From assembly GCF_964204865.1 (NCBI RefSeq), contig NC_135252.1, forward strand, positions 11,925,383 through 11,989,382: 64,000 nt of DNA, given 5' to 3'. Origin of the DNA: Styela clava (Eukaryota > Chordata > Ascidiacea > Stolidobranchia > Styelidae). The position numbers and the translations under genes are program-made. Positions 51,127 to 62,656 of this stretch are shown here, piece after piece. The notes beneath the pieces were generated by a model that saw nothing but the letters and a program-made list of their open reading frames with translations, did not search any database and had not been told where the DNA came from. Every line of letters starts with the position of its first letter. Position 1 is the first letter of the stretch.

Positions 51127-52590
51127 ACGCGGACAAAAAAAAAGATTGGCTGAAGTTATGCACGAAAAATCCCAACTCAGCACCACAGTTTCTACGAAGC
51201 ACTGGATGTGAAATAATCACGAAAGACAAATTTCAATTTTGAAGTTGAGCGTTTCTTTTGTGACATGTTCCCTCGAGCAACTGAATGTAGTAAAATACAT
51301 TCGGAATTCATTGAATTTTTGCAAAGACTGTGGAATAGAAACAAATAATTGAAATATGCAAAACCGTTTCATCCATCTCAATGGCTTGAGATCACTGTTT
51401 TTCTTTACACCACATAATTCATTGCGTTCCTACATTTATAATTTTTGATGTGGTTGCTGCCATGGTGTTGTATCGTGTTTGTGTCAGTTCATTTCAGAAA
51501 TCAACTATTTACCCTCAATATTGTTTTTACACCTCATTTTCCATGAAACAAGATATCGATCATGGCAGAGCTGTATTATAATTGCTTCTCCACATTTTCA
51601 CTTGGTTGCACGATATTACGAAGCTATGTTATTAACTTGTTTTCCTAGTGCGTTTCTGTTAATTCTACAGTATATTTCATTTGTTACACGGTGTTTCCAC
51701 TCGCTAGAGCATTTGTTCTGGTTGTCTTATTTAATTATCTGGTATTCTGTTTGAACCAAGTTGAATGATATTATGTTCTTAATGCTGAGTCCTGCAGCTG
51801 ACATTTTCAATAGAACAACAAAGGTCTTCTTGGGATAATATAACATCGGAGGTCCGAAGAAAGAATATATTTTGATTTGAAAGTTGTCTTGAAGTTATTT
51901 AGAATTGTTCAACTAATGCTTGCAGTTTTTCGTTAGCAGAAAAAAAACAGTAATAATTAGAAAAGACTTATTTATCAAAATTGTTGGGAGATATGCAGGA
52001 AAGATAAAGTGCTGTGGAAATTCATTCAGATTTTTTCATCTAGTTAATCAGCTTCTTTAAACACAGTAAATTTCATTAATTTAATAGAGAACTAATCACT
52101 ATTGGGACAAAAAACTTTAGAGTTGTAAGCATGGGACATCAAATGTAACCGATGATAGCTTTTTACCAATGATGACAATAGAAAAGAGATACCTTGTCGA
52201 ATTAGAGAGCTCAAAATAGTTTATACAGTTCGTCTCGGCTACTTGTATGCACGTTGTTATCATTTATATCATAAATGGCTTCATAGAATAATGTTTGCTA
52301 GGTTTTAAGCAATTGATTAAGTCACACCAGCGGCAAATATAAAAACAAATTATTTAGTGCAAAAGAGACTTATGTCCAAAACAGTGTAAAAAAAATAAAC
52401 AAGAGAATGCAAAAAAATAAAATCTAAAAAATGCAGGAGAATGCAACAATTAAATTGGACTAAAAATTTTATACAGCTATGCAAAAATAAAATTATTATG
52501 GAAAATTAACCCCCGAAAAAAACTTTAATTGAAGGCCATTTTCTCAGAATGTCAAAATGAACATAAGTCACTCTTGTTCTAGGGCAGCGA
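51127..52590. other. Right non-coding part of the DNA transposon
   Basis: After the transposase stop the sequence has no supported coding region. Copies of the subterminal word (GACTTATGTCC at about 52367, ACATAAGTCA at about 52561) appear towards the right TIR. Confidence 0.45.
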
Positions 52591-54673
52591 TATGATCTTT
52601 TCTCAATTCTAATGTTAACAACCCTATTGGCTATGGTAACCCTAGTCCAGGAGTGGCCAATCCGCGGCGGCAATCCGCATGCGGCTCTATCTCCGGTTTC
52701 ATGCGGCTCTTTTCGCCTTGGTTATTTTGAGGAAAAAATAAGTTGCAAACTACGATTCATCATGTTTTGAATAAACATATTATGAATTATCGTGCATTCT
52801 TTTTTTACGTCGAAAATACACTAACACAATCACATTCTTTGTTGCAAGACGCGTGTATCGGGGCTGAGAGTCATCTATGCGAAAAATTGGTTTCGGTTTC
52901 TTATCTTTGTTTGGATCGTTATTCTTGGCTTATATTTATAACGGGGTTGAATTTTTGTGCAATTTACGCTTCGAAGTTGATGGCTCAGATATTCTTCACT
53001 GGTATCGTATTTCTTCCTGATTTTTTTTACTGGAGTTGTAATTTGTGTTTCAGATGTTTTTCCTTTTGAGATTAGATGCATTTGTTCCCGTTTTTATATA
53101 TTAACCCTGGTTTTCTAGGTTCGTCTGCTCTCAGGAGTCCACCTTTCACTCATCGGTCACAGATATTGGATAAAAAAAATATCTTAAATCATTTTGCTTT
53201 CTCTCACAATTTTACTTTTTAATTGGTTATAAACTGATCTACGGTATCCGTGAAATCAATGCGTCCGTGAAACAAATCTTAGTACGAGTCATTACAAAAC
53301 ACAAGAATGAATAACAGGAATTGCAGACAGGTAAAAACGAGGAGCAAGTACTAGAAAACAATTATGACACCATAATCACAAATCTAGTCCGTGTGAAAAA
53401 GCGGGCTACGCCGCAAAGACCCAAAAATTATTTTATTTATTCAAGATTTTGTGGAATAATTGAACAAATATAAGCATAGAACTCCCAGACAATACACGAA
53501 TACCCAGACGAATGCTAGACCGCATATTCTATCGTTTGGGACCAAATGGTGACAGATTTATATACTGTTCACAAGGCACATTTAAATACTCCAGAATATC
53601 GCTTTAAATTGTTTCCACCGTTTACCTCGCCCATGAATCTGGCGATATTCGTGACGACCTAGGTTTGAAAAAACACGAACGTCCATATCCATGAGTTCAA
53701 AACACATCTCCCAAAGATAGGATTCATTTATTACACACATAAATATTTACAAGCACAGAAAATGAATGAACCAAGAAACAGCTGATTCCAAAACCTTACT
53801 CTGTCACATACAAATAGGTGGTGAAAGAATAGCAAGACTGTTTGACCTGTTGGCAAGCGACGCTTGGGGGTACTTTCGATAAGCTCATTATTAACTATGT
53901 TACTTTTGTTAAGAACAAAAAATAATTGACAGTCCTGAGTGTGTATTAGTTTTATAAAATTGGTGCAGATTATTTATAAGATGTAATAATTTGAATCAAA
54001 GTATAGAGCACAAAATTGTACATCATAATCATTTTGCACCACAACAATGGAATATAAAATAACCGAAAACACACTCAAGCATCCCTGAGTGTAATCATCT
54101 CGGTAAATGATTAAGTATTGCTGTAGCATTAATATTGTCAGATGACACAAGCCCATTCCATATTATCACAGGAAATACATTATGATATATTGATATGAAT
54201 TAATGATAATGCTTATAAGCATATTTACATATTCAAAATTGATATTGTCAGTATAATTTATATTGTTGATATGATAACGATAGTTATCACAAACAAATGC
54301 GGAAGAAAATAAATTGTTTTACACAGTACTAGAAAAGTAATCCAACTAAAAAATACTGCTTATATCACTAGTTAGTTATTCAACAAGGAGGCACAAAAAA
54401 ACATACTCTAAGAAAGATAATGAAATGGAAAAATTAATATACTCAATATATCTGAAATTAATAAAAAAGATCTTCTTAAGGAAATCCGATTGAGAGATTT
54501 CAGTAGGGTAACAACTATTCGCTTTACATATACAGTTTCAAAATATCAATGTTTATCGAAATTCTTATTTCAAGATTTTATCATCAAAAACTTTTTTTTA
54601 TCAAATTATAAATTCGGTAAGGCAATCTGAGTATTGGCCTAACTAGAATTTGGCAGCAAATTTCAACAATAGA
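52591..54673. other. Gene-free region with a hAT-like end
   Basis: At about 52651 the text CAGGAGTGGCCAATCCGCGG, followed by two copies of ATGCGGCTCT, has the look of a non-autonomous hAT terminus; its partner was not found. Open frames such as 52743-53069 (+) are not supported as genes. The last few hundred bases (54.2-54.67 kb) are probably the NCOA4 3' untranslated region. Confidence 0.35.
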
Positions 54674-56026
54674 TCAGCAGGTAAGCAAACGTTGAAGCTG
54701 GTTTGACAACAGGTTTACTGGATCCGTGCCAAAAAAGACTCCGTCGTGTGACTCAAAAATTGGCCCAGCTAAAACATCACCCTGATATATATGTGCTAAT
54801 TTTTTATGCAATTTGAATACTTCGTCTGCAGATCCTGAATCCTTTTTCTCAGATCCATCCAACGATGAGTCAAAATAAGAACTTTTGTTGTCTGCTGAGA
54901 CAGCCTCTGTATATTTGCAGAAATTTGTTCCAATAACAGACAGTTTGCCATCCTCATTCCCATCTATTATTCTTTGTAATTTAGAATTGAGATCGCCAAT
55001 AATATCTGTTTCCTCCACTAAAGAAGTTGTTTTTTTTGACTTTGATGATTGATCACACATGGAGCCAAGAATACCATTCACCGCATTAGTTATCTGAATC
55101 AAAGGATCATCACCAAGTCTGTCTTCTGTTTCAGGCTTGGTACTCCCACCCTTGTTGTTATAGTCTTGAAATCCGCCCTGGCCTTCTGCATATACAGCCT
55201 CAAGCTTGTCATGTAGTTCACCAACAGGATCCATACTTGCGTTCATCTGTGATATTTTAATGCAGGGAGTATCGCAAACGCATTCGCTGATTGAACAACA
55301 AATTTCATTAGCCTTGCAAAATTTTTTTAGAAGATCAGATCTGTCAAAATCAGACCCTACTGGCACCTGTTCTTGACAGATAGTATCAGAGTTAAGTATA
55401 GTTGAAAAATCCATATCTTCAATCTCATATGAGGATTGACAGCATGTTGCCATTGTGCCACAACATCTGCCTTTGACAGCCGCCTCTTCGTTGTCATCTT
55501 CTTCATTTTCTAATCTTTCATCAACTAGATCCCATGACTTTTCTGTCAAAAATGAATCAGTCTCATCTGCGTCACTACAAGACTTAGTTTGTAGTCTACC
55601 ATACGATAAGATTGAATTCCGTAGTTGGATATCGTTGTGCATAAATTTGATCGAAGGAAATCGAGTGTCATTAGAATGTGCATACTCTTGTACCTTCTTT
55701 TGCAATTGTGCCATCACATCGGATGCTCGGTCTACTCCCTCTAAATAATCATGTTCCTTGGAAAAACTCATAAAATTTGTGCATTCCCCCATTCTGCCTT
55801 TAACTTCAGCCATTGATATTTGTTTTTTCATCATCAGTGCCATAGTAGTTTCTTTTAGGTTGTCCACTTGATCTAGAAGCCAAAGTTCTCTTGATGCCAA
55901 TGACTTCTTGTGCTGCAGGAAAATTGCACGTATTTCTTCCTTCAAATTCATAGCTTGTGAATTGAATTCACTCACAGCCATACGCTGAATACTATTATCT
56001 TGGAATGCAGCTGACATAGTGCTCAT
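54674..56026 (-). CDS. NCOA4: NCOA4 homologue (ferritinophagy receptor)
   Basis: One exon encodes 450 residues from the ATG at 56026, which directly follows an acceptor-like TGTGCAG, so an upstream exon may add N-terminal residues or only 5' UTR. Residues about 15-80 match the N-terminal ARA70 coiled-coil domain (SLASRELWLLDQVDNLKE against human CLRSREVWLYEQVDLIYQ). FMHNDIQLRNSILSYGRLQT (about 128-147) matches human FEADTITLRQTITTFGSLKT. The diagnostic part is the cysteine cluster at 237-255: its spacing C-x5-C-x5-C-x-C-x3-C is the same as human CRANEPCTSFAECVCDENC, and both share ANE and ECVCD. In vertebrates NCOA4 binds ferritin heavy chain and delivers it to autophagosomes, and this region is linked to iron sensing. 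The rest is acidic and carries five copies of a DPV-x2-L-x2-KL-x2-I motif. It is shorter than human NCOA4 (614). Confidence 0.85.
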   Translation of the reverse strand: MSTMSAAFQDNSIQRMAVSEFNSQAMNLKEEIRAIFLQHKKSLASRELWLLDQVDNLKETTMALMMKKQISMAEVKGRMGECTNFMSFSKEHDYLEGVDRASDVMAQLQKKVQEYAHSNDTRFPSIKFMHNDIQLRNSILSYGRLQTKSCSDADETDSFLTEKSWDLVDERLENEEDDNEEAAVKGRCCGTMATCCQSSYEIEDMDFSTILNSDTICQEQVPVGSDFDRSDLLKKFCKANEICCSISECVCDTPCIKISQMNASMDPVGELHDKLEAVYAEGQGGFQDYNNKGGSTKPETEDRLGDDPLIQITNAVNGILGSMCDQSSKSKKTTSLVEETDIIGDLNSKLQRIIDGNEDGKLSVIGTNFCKYTEAVSADNKSSYFDSSLDGSEKKDSGSADEVFKLHKKLAHIYQGDVLAGPIFESHDGVFFGTDPVNLLSNQLQRLLTC

Positions 56027-56369
56027 CTGCACACAATTTTGATTGAGTTAAAAAAAATGTGGGTTGTAACTGAATGAAAAGAAATTGAATAAGGTGCTTA
56101 TGTAACATAGATATAATTTTAATGTATGTAGCAATGTATCACTGTAACAATCTTTTTTGCTTAGAGAATTATTTATTTTCTGCAAATGAGCACAATGTAT
56201 AGTTGAACATTGTGCAGTATGAAATAATATACTTGTGTTATTGCAGTGTGGCACAGTTCTCAGATTCGAAGATAAATAAAACAAACACTCTATTTGTCTC
56301 TGAATTGAGGCATGCTTTTTTTGATAATACTTTAAATCGAGCCCAATGTCTAAATGTGCGTTGGCTGCC

Positions 56370-56604
56370 ATATTTATCTTGAGGGAGAGGAAAGCCGGTT
56401 CGTTTTCAGAAGCATGGACTTGGTGGTGGAGGAAGCCGTAACCGACCAGCGGTTAGTGGACCATCCCACGACGGCGAGGAGTCCAGCAATCCTCTCATAC
56501 ATAACTACCCCCACATGGGATTCAAACCCACGCGGAGTAATCAGAGGTGCAGTGGCAAGTGTGTTCCTAACGCTTAGCACGATGAGCCACACCACCGCGC
56601 CGCG
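56370..56604 (-). mobile_element. tRNA-derived SINE, inverted copy upstream of NCOA4
   Basis: Read on the minus strand, it starts GCGCGGTGGTGTGGCTCATCG, has AAGCGTTAGGAACACACTTGCC, a decayed B box (GGTTTGAATCCC), GAGAGGATTGCTGGACTCC and the tail AAGATAAATATGG. It is very similar to the copy at 33.2-33.5 kb. It lies about 340 bp upstream of the NCOA4 coding exon, on the same strand, where a promoter or 5' exon would be expected. Confidence 0.78.
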
Positions 56605-59600
56605 TTCACCATTTTCAAAATTCATTAACCATTGTTCCCTTATTGCCTTCTGCATTTACACAATAACACCAGTAACACTAACATTATTCAGTTATTGAAG
56701 TCCCTAACATGCCATATTTCCGTCATCCATTTATCTCTGTAAAATGGAAATTCAATACAAAAAGTTTAACCCGCGTATCCACTGCAGCGAGATGAACTGG
56801 ACGTAAAGCGAACAAATCGCAAGTAGCCAACAGGGTCAGACTGGCCTGCGAACGACAACCTCACACGGTCGCAACAAAGCAAGTCACAGAAATCCGACAT
56901 TATAAATGGCGTTTTACTCACGTACGGGAAAAGAGAGAGAGTCGCCAAGACGCCAACTAGCGATCGTATAATGGTAATCGGATTAATTTGACAACGAGAA
57001 AGCTCAAATATATGGACACTTAGAATAAAACGAAATATATTATGATCACTTCACCAAAAACCATAGGGTACCCTACGCCTTCGAGGCGGTATCCTGCACG
57101 AATCTGAACAGTAAAACAGCTACATGGCTATGGTAACTGATTTACTAGTACTTGGGTACAAATACCGGACAGGGACTGTCATAGCTCTTCCATGTCCTGT
57201 GGTAATGATCTATTCTTCTCCATCCAATTTCAACGTGAATTGAAATACCAAGGGATCCGAGTCACTTCTTCATTACGGTACCAGGCAAAATAAGGAGAAA
57301 ATATCGATTCCCCGATAATAATATGCGGTGCGGTAACTTACCAGTAGGGCCTACCTGCTATTCGTTCGTGGAACGGTTCTTCCTTGTCATATAAGAACTC
57401 AATTCAATGTTGTTTAATGTCATTGATTTGATACTATGAAAGGTGGTAATATCCAGTCGTGTGGCTGTGGTGTTGTGGTTTCGGGAAAATGCTTATTAAA
57501 CCACTGCGAAAAATCATGAAGATGACTGATTATAGACTATTTCACAATGTTTTGACTAAACTCGTTTTCTTCGAGAAATCGTTCAGCTCAGAAAACATAT
57601 CCATTCTTCTATTTTCGACTCCATTTTACAGTTAATCAAAAATGCCTTACAATAACAAATGTAACAGCACCCTAACTATTTAATTTAGAATGGACAAATC
57701 TCTTTATCTGTCTTTATCAACCAATTCCACAGGGCTACTGCTGACCTCGCATTGCTACCAAACAGAACAATTGTCCACGTAGTAGACTTTCGATCCCAGC
57801 AAAATTCTTCCGCTTTATACTCTACCATTGCAAAATTATTGATACTTATTTCAAAAATGGTTTTGCGAGTTGGCGCCTATAAACCGGTTTATATGTTTCA
57901 AACTATTAATTTAATTCAATACATTCAACAACCTTTCATGTACCGTAGAGAAGTTTGACTTAGTTTATCACAGCTATTTCTAGATTAATTTTTGATTACT
58001 GCATTTAAAATAAAACTCAGACAAAGCAAAATGATTATTTAGTTATTTGATTAAGACCTATATTTACGATACCTAAACACCACTAAAAACTAACAAATAG
58101 TCCGCAAAAACCGCCAAAACGAGGTGATATTCACAACCACGAAAGACTGTCTGAATGGCAAAAGTATCTGAGCGCTTCTGAAACGTTTATTGTTACGTCA
58201 AATTTTGCACTTATGCTGATTGGCCAATGTTACGGCAGTAAATAAGGAAGTGTATACTCGGGAAAACATCCATAATTGTAATCAGAGATTTATAAATTTG
58301 TTATACATAAATACGCTATACTGACGCGATGCTCATATTTATGGCAAATTTAAATTGTTTTGCGACTCAGAGCGGAGGGCTTCGCGACCCAATTATGGGT
58401 CGCGACCCCGTAGTTGCGGAGCCCTGTCGAAAATTTGAAAGCAATTGGTCCAGTATTCGAAGAGCAAAGCGATTTTATAATGATGGTGACAAAGAATAAC
58501 AATACCCTCAAGAGAGCTATGCTCAAATATATGAGTAGAATAAACGAAATATATTATCATCACTCCACCGAAAACCATAGGGTTCCCCACGCCTTCGGTG
58601 CGGTATCCTGCACGAATCTGAACAGTGAAACAGCTACATGGCTATGGTAACTGACTTACTAGTACTTGGGTACAAATAACGGTACAGGGACTGTCATAGC
58701 TTTTCCATGTCCTGTGGTAATGATTTATTCTTTTCCATCCAATTTCAACGTGAATTGAAATACAAAGTGATCCGAGTCACTTATTCATTACGGTACCAGG
58801 CAAAATAAGAAGAAAATATCGATTCCCCGATAATCATATGCGGTATGGTAACTTACCAATATGGCCTACTTGATATTCGGTTCCAGAACGGTTCTTCTTG
58901 TCATATAAGTACTCAATTCAATTCCTCTTATCAAATAAAAAAAAAAGATAGGCTACAAAATTTATGTTGTTTACATCAGGACTGTAACGAAAAGATGAGA
59001 GCGTAATTCATAGAGGTTCCATACGGTACCTTACCAGTACCTGTTGCTGTACTGTAGACCTGCTATTCGATCGTGGAACGGTTCTTTTCTGACATATAAA
59101 AACTCAATTCAATTTGCTGTTATCAAAATTAACATAGTACGGTAGGCTAGATTTGCTAGAAACCCTACATTTGACATTACTGCAATAGTAAGATCGCGAA
59201 AGAAACAAGAGAGCTACGCACAAATATATGGACACGTTAGACCAGAGCGAATCAGTCCTTACCGGTACCTTTGACGCTACCGGTACCCTCAAAAAAGTTC
59301 TGAATTTCCAGTAGCAAGAATTTTGCAGAATCCAAATGTACAGCCAGTCATGACACTGACTAAAATCCGTGTTCCCATGGATAAATATTAATACAGCAAA
59401 AATTTAGACGAAATATCAAATTTCATAGAATTCACGCAAAATTTTGAAATAAATAAAAGTAATAGCCTTCTAGCGAAAAAATTAATCTTTAACCACTAAA
59501 AAATTTCAAAGCAATTTGTCCAGTATTCGAAGAGAAAAGCGACTTTTTGAAAACGTGTCAAAGAACAAGAACAACATAATATTGAAACGATCGTTATGTC

Positions 59601-62600
59601 CACTTCGTGTCCAATAAGTCAATTTCACTGTGGTACAGTAACTGAGTGCCGTACCTGCAGGCTCGATTACGCAACCGCTTGAAATAAGTTTCAAAACAGT
59701 GTTCACATGAGTAAATTTTAGATTAGAAAAATTTTGAATGAAATATCAGATCTCATAGGATTTATAGGAAATTTGGGAATAAATAAAAGTAATAGCCTTC
59801 TGGAAAAAAATCAAACTTAAAAGCGATTTTATAATAATGATGGTGACGAAGAACAAGAGAGCAATGCTCAAATATATGGACACGCAGAACAATTCCCCAA
59901 AAATCATATGCGGTGACCAACGACTAACATACCGGCGGTGACTTACCAGTACCTGTATCGGGGTACCGTGACGGTACAGGGACTGTCATAGATATTTTAG
60001 GTCCTGTGACAATTGAAACATCAGTTGAAATATCTCGTGATATGAGTCAATTATGTACCGTATTATCGGATCAGGTACCAAACCACAGTCAAACATTTCA
60101 CATAAAAACGTTACTAAATAACATGCGTCAACTTAACACCAGCCGAATCGGGGTACAATTTTTGGTACAGTGACTGCCATAGCCGTTTAGGGCTGATGGA
60201 CAATTCGACTACACGGACAACTCACCAGGCCTAGGGTGGTGTAGCCATTCTGCGGACAATTTCATTCAAACCGCTATAAAACAAAAACTCCATTGTGTAA
60301 TTTGGACTTCAATTACTAAATATAAAACAAAGAGAGAGATCTCATCAATGACACTTATTTCGGCCACCCGCTGTTATTTAATCAAGAAATTCACAGATTT
60401 CATTGATTATTTAACATGCGTGACTCCTATAATTCTACTATGATTGTTTAAATATGCATGTAACTGCTTTTCGTGTTGTAGTTGAATTATGTATGTCTGA
60501 AGAAGTCTGACCTTGGTCAGACGAAACGTTACAGAAATATATTTGTGTTAGTGTGCAGCAAGACTCTTGAATCACTTAGCAATATATCTAACCCGTTAAT
60601 TTTTTCACCGTGGGTGCATTGGCGGCATTTATTCTATACGCTAAACCTCGTATTAACTTTCTACGACAAAGGGTTGAAGCTATACAAATCCCCAAAGTAC
60701 GGCACTCGAAAGACGTATTTGCGACCGAACGACCAGTGTGCGACCACGGATTTCAAGCCTTGATCATCGTTTATGCTGCGTCGAGACTATCGCATACGCA
60801 GCCATACAGCAATCAAACAGACAAAACACGTGGTCGCAAATTGGTTGACAATTGTTGGTCTTGTGACAGCGTGAAAACATTGGGCTTCTAATTGCATTTC
60901 TGACCGTCATATATTTCAAGAACACGGTTATTTCGAACAAAACTCGTTGAATTATAAACAAAGCACCACATCACAGCAATCAAACAGACGAAAACACGGT
61001 GGCCGCAAATTGGTTGACAAAGATATTATCGACGTATCGGAAATGCACACCCCCTATTCCCCCTCCTTCAAATGTAGAAACGCGAAACTTTCAAATGTGG
61101 TTAAAAGAAACACAACTCTACCCACCTGCCAAGTTTCATCTTTTTATTTCTCATATTTGTATGGATTTTCAAGCTTTTGACAGCTACGAGTTAGTTCAGT
61201 GTCACCGCGCTGTGTTACGGTACCAGAACTTCTCTATCTTTAGAAGTCCTGTCTTGTGACAGCGTGAATTGAAATTGCAAGATGGTCCGTTGGACACAAA
61301 ATGGCGTCCGATACCCGCAGAACGTGTCCAACAACATAATATTGAAACGATCGTTATGTCCTAAAGTGTACAATTATTTATTATAGTTTAAATTAGTGCA
61401 ACTAAGTTTTCAACTATATCCCATGTTGACATCCTTTTTTACCATATATTTCCTACCCGTTCAGGTTATATCGTGATTATCTTGAGTCCCAATTCAATAT
61501 TGGATATAATCTGTTTACATTTGTATTATTGTTTGTTCCTAAAGTTTGTAAATATATTACTGGTTTAACGTAGTATATATTTACGGTCCAACTTGTTCTT
61601 TAAGTCATCTTAAAATTTGAATCTTATCCATACAAACGAAATGGGTGGGAGTTGACCTCGATGACCAGATGGTCGTATCGCTCCCTGCTGTTCATACAAA
61701 AACAATTTTATTGATATTATATTACTGTATTGATGACTGCATTTTTGGTTGACAAAATAACAAATCTCTCCCTCTTTTTTTGCCAGCTGTTGTCATGTGC
61801 CGGCAGCTTGGTCTCATGACCTGAGATAATGTGATAATATATTGTTGCCAGGTTTGTTGTCACAAACGCTTTTTTGCTAGATCTATTCAGTTCATAAATA
61901 ATTGTACTGATACGTATGGCGTTTGTGTTTTATTTTAAAGGCTATTTATTTATGTCGTGGTAATCAGCCACGTAATTAGTTGGTCTGTATCAATCTATAT
62001 GACAATCTCTAATTTCTATACCTGGAATCAACTAAAAAATAAACTACTGATACTGAACTATGGGTTTTCATCAGTATATCTGGCAACTGGTTTATTTAAT
62101 ATTTCGCTTTCCTGCTCCGTGGCTCATTTGCAATTATTGTACCTTCACCAATCGATCCGTCGATGAACTTACGCCCTGCAAGTGAATCACATATAGTTTA
62201 GCGGGCTAGACCGGTACGGTAATTCATGTTTTCTATTTGTTGCCGGTATATTTGATTAAGTGCATGCTCACGTCTAATTAGAAGTACTAAAAGTATTAAA
62301 ATTGATTGATTACCGTACCGGTACCGGTACTGCTGTGGACTAAAGCCCGGTACGTTCCGGTACAGGCATACCGTAGTACAGTCTGCAAGTCTTTGCCCAT
62401 TTCTTGACTTCTGTATTTTATTGAATTTGGCGATTTGATGTTGAGCCTACCTGTACCGTGTCAAATACCCAGAGCATTTGTTATTTATTATATTTATATG
62501 TACCGGTACAGCGGTATGCATAAATCTGGAAATTAATTTTTTTGGTTTGTTGAATGAAAAACTACAGGTATTTATCTTACTACAGTAATAGAATACCAGT

Positions 62601-62656
62601 GGTTAGTGAAAATTGAAAAAGCTTTTGTTGATGAAGTGCAGTGTCACAACTGCAAG
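56605..62656. repeat. Repeat-rich, gene-free region
   Basis: A unit of about 340 bp is present at 57003-57345 and again at 58518-58860 (for example CGGTATCCTGCACGAATCTG and TCCTGTGGTAATGAT in both), with a fragment at 59865-60070. Another unit is repeated at about 59402-59590 and 59730-59880 (both with AAATAAAAGTAATAGCCTTC). 58365-58428 is a hAT-like end (minus strand CAGGGCTCCGCAACTACGGG, then GGTCGCGACCC). ACAACATAATATTGAAACGA and its neighbours form an identical 31-bp word at 59571 and 61331. 60807-60850 is repeated at 60973-61020. TACCGGTA/GGTACC palindromes are dense at 59.0-60.0 and 62.2-62.5 kb. No gene was supported. Confidence 0.55.
60497..60526 (+). other. Hammerhead-like core sequence
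   Basis: CTGAAGA (60497-60503) is followed, after one A, by the hairpin GTCTGAC / GTCAGAC (60505-60511 and 60516-60522) and then GAAA (60523-60526). This is the order of a hammerhead ribozyme core (CUGANGA, stem II, GAAA), a motif known from Penelope-like retroelements. The extra A and the lack of a visible stem III with a cleavage site make activity unlikely. Confidence 0.3.

Larger units (their letters stand above)
40163..52590 (+). mobile_element. TIR DNA transposon of uncertain superfamily, split by a BEL element
   Basis: The left end TCGCTGCTGTAGAACAAGA...TGACTTATGTCCA (40163 onward) is inverted at the right end (...TCTTGTTCTAGGGCAGCGA, ending 52590), about 30 of the first 34 positions matching. 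Inside both ends the word GACTTATGTC and its inverse recur many times (about 40187, 40405, 40430, 40455 and 40475 at the left; about 52367 and 52558 at the right), as subterminal repeats do. The interior holds a transposase-like gene (40931-51126) interrupted by a 7.9-kb retroelement. Without it the element would be about 4.5 kb. A target-site duplication could not be fixed. The superfamily is not assigned. Confidence 0.75.

Noticed and set aside
52743-53069. 108-residue open frame on the + strand with hydrophobic stretches
   Set aside because: It starts inside a hAT-like repeat, has a T-rich composition that gives Phe/Leu/Cys by chance, and lacks splice partners or a recognisable domain.
56048-56371. 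Frame starting MAANAHLDIG as a possible NCOA4 first exon
   Set aside because: No donor in it gives the phase needed to join the NCOA4 exon, and its ATG overlaps the tail of a SINE.
60482-61259. Several 77-93 residue frames in the Penelope-like segment
   Set aside because: They overlap one another in different frames within repeated DNA and show no enzyme motif.
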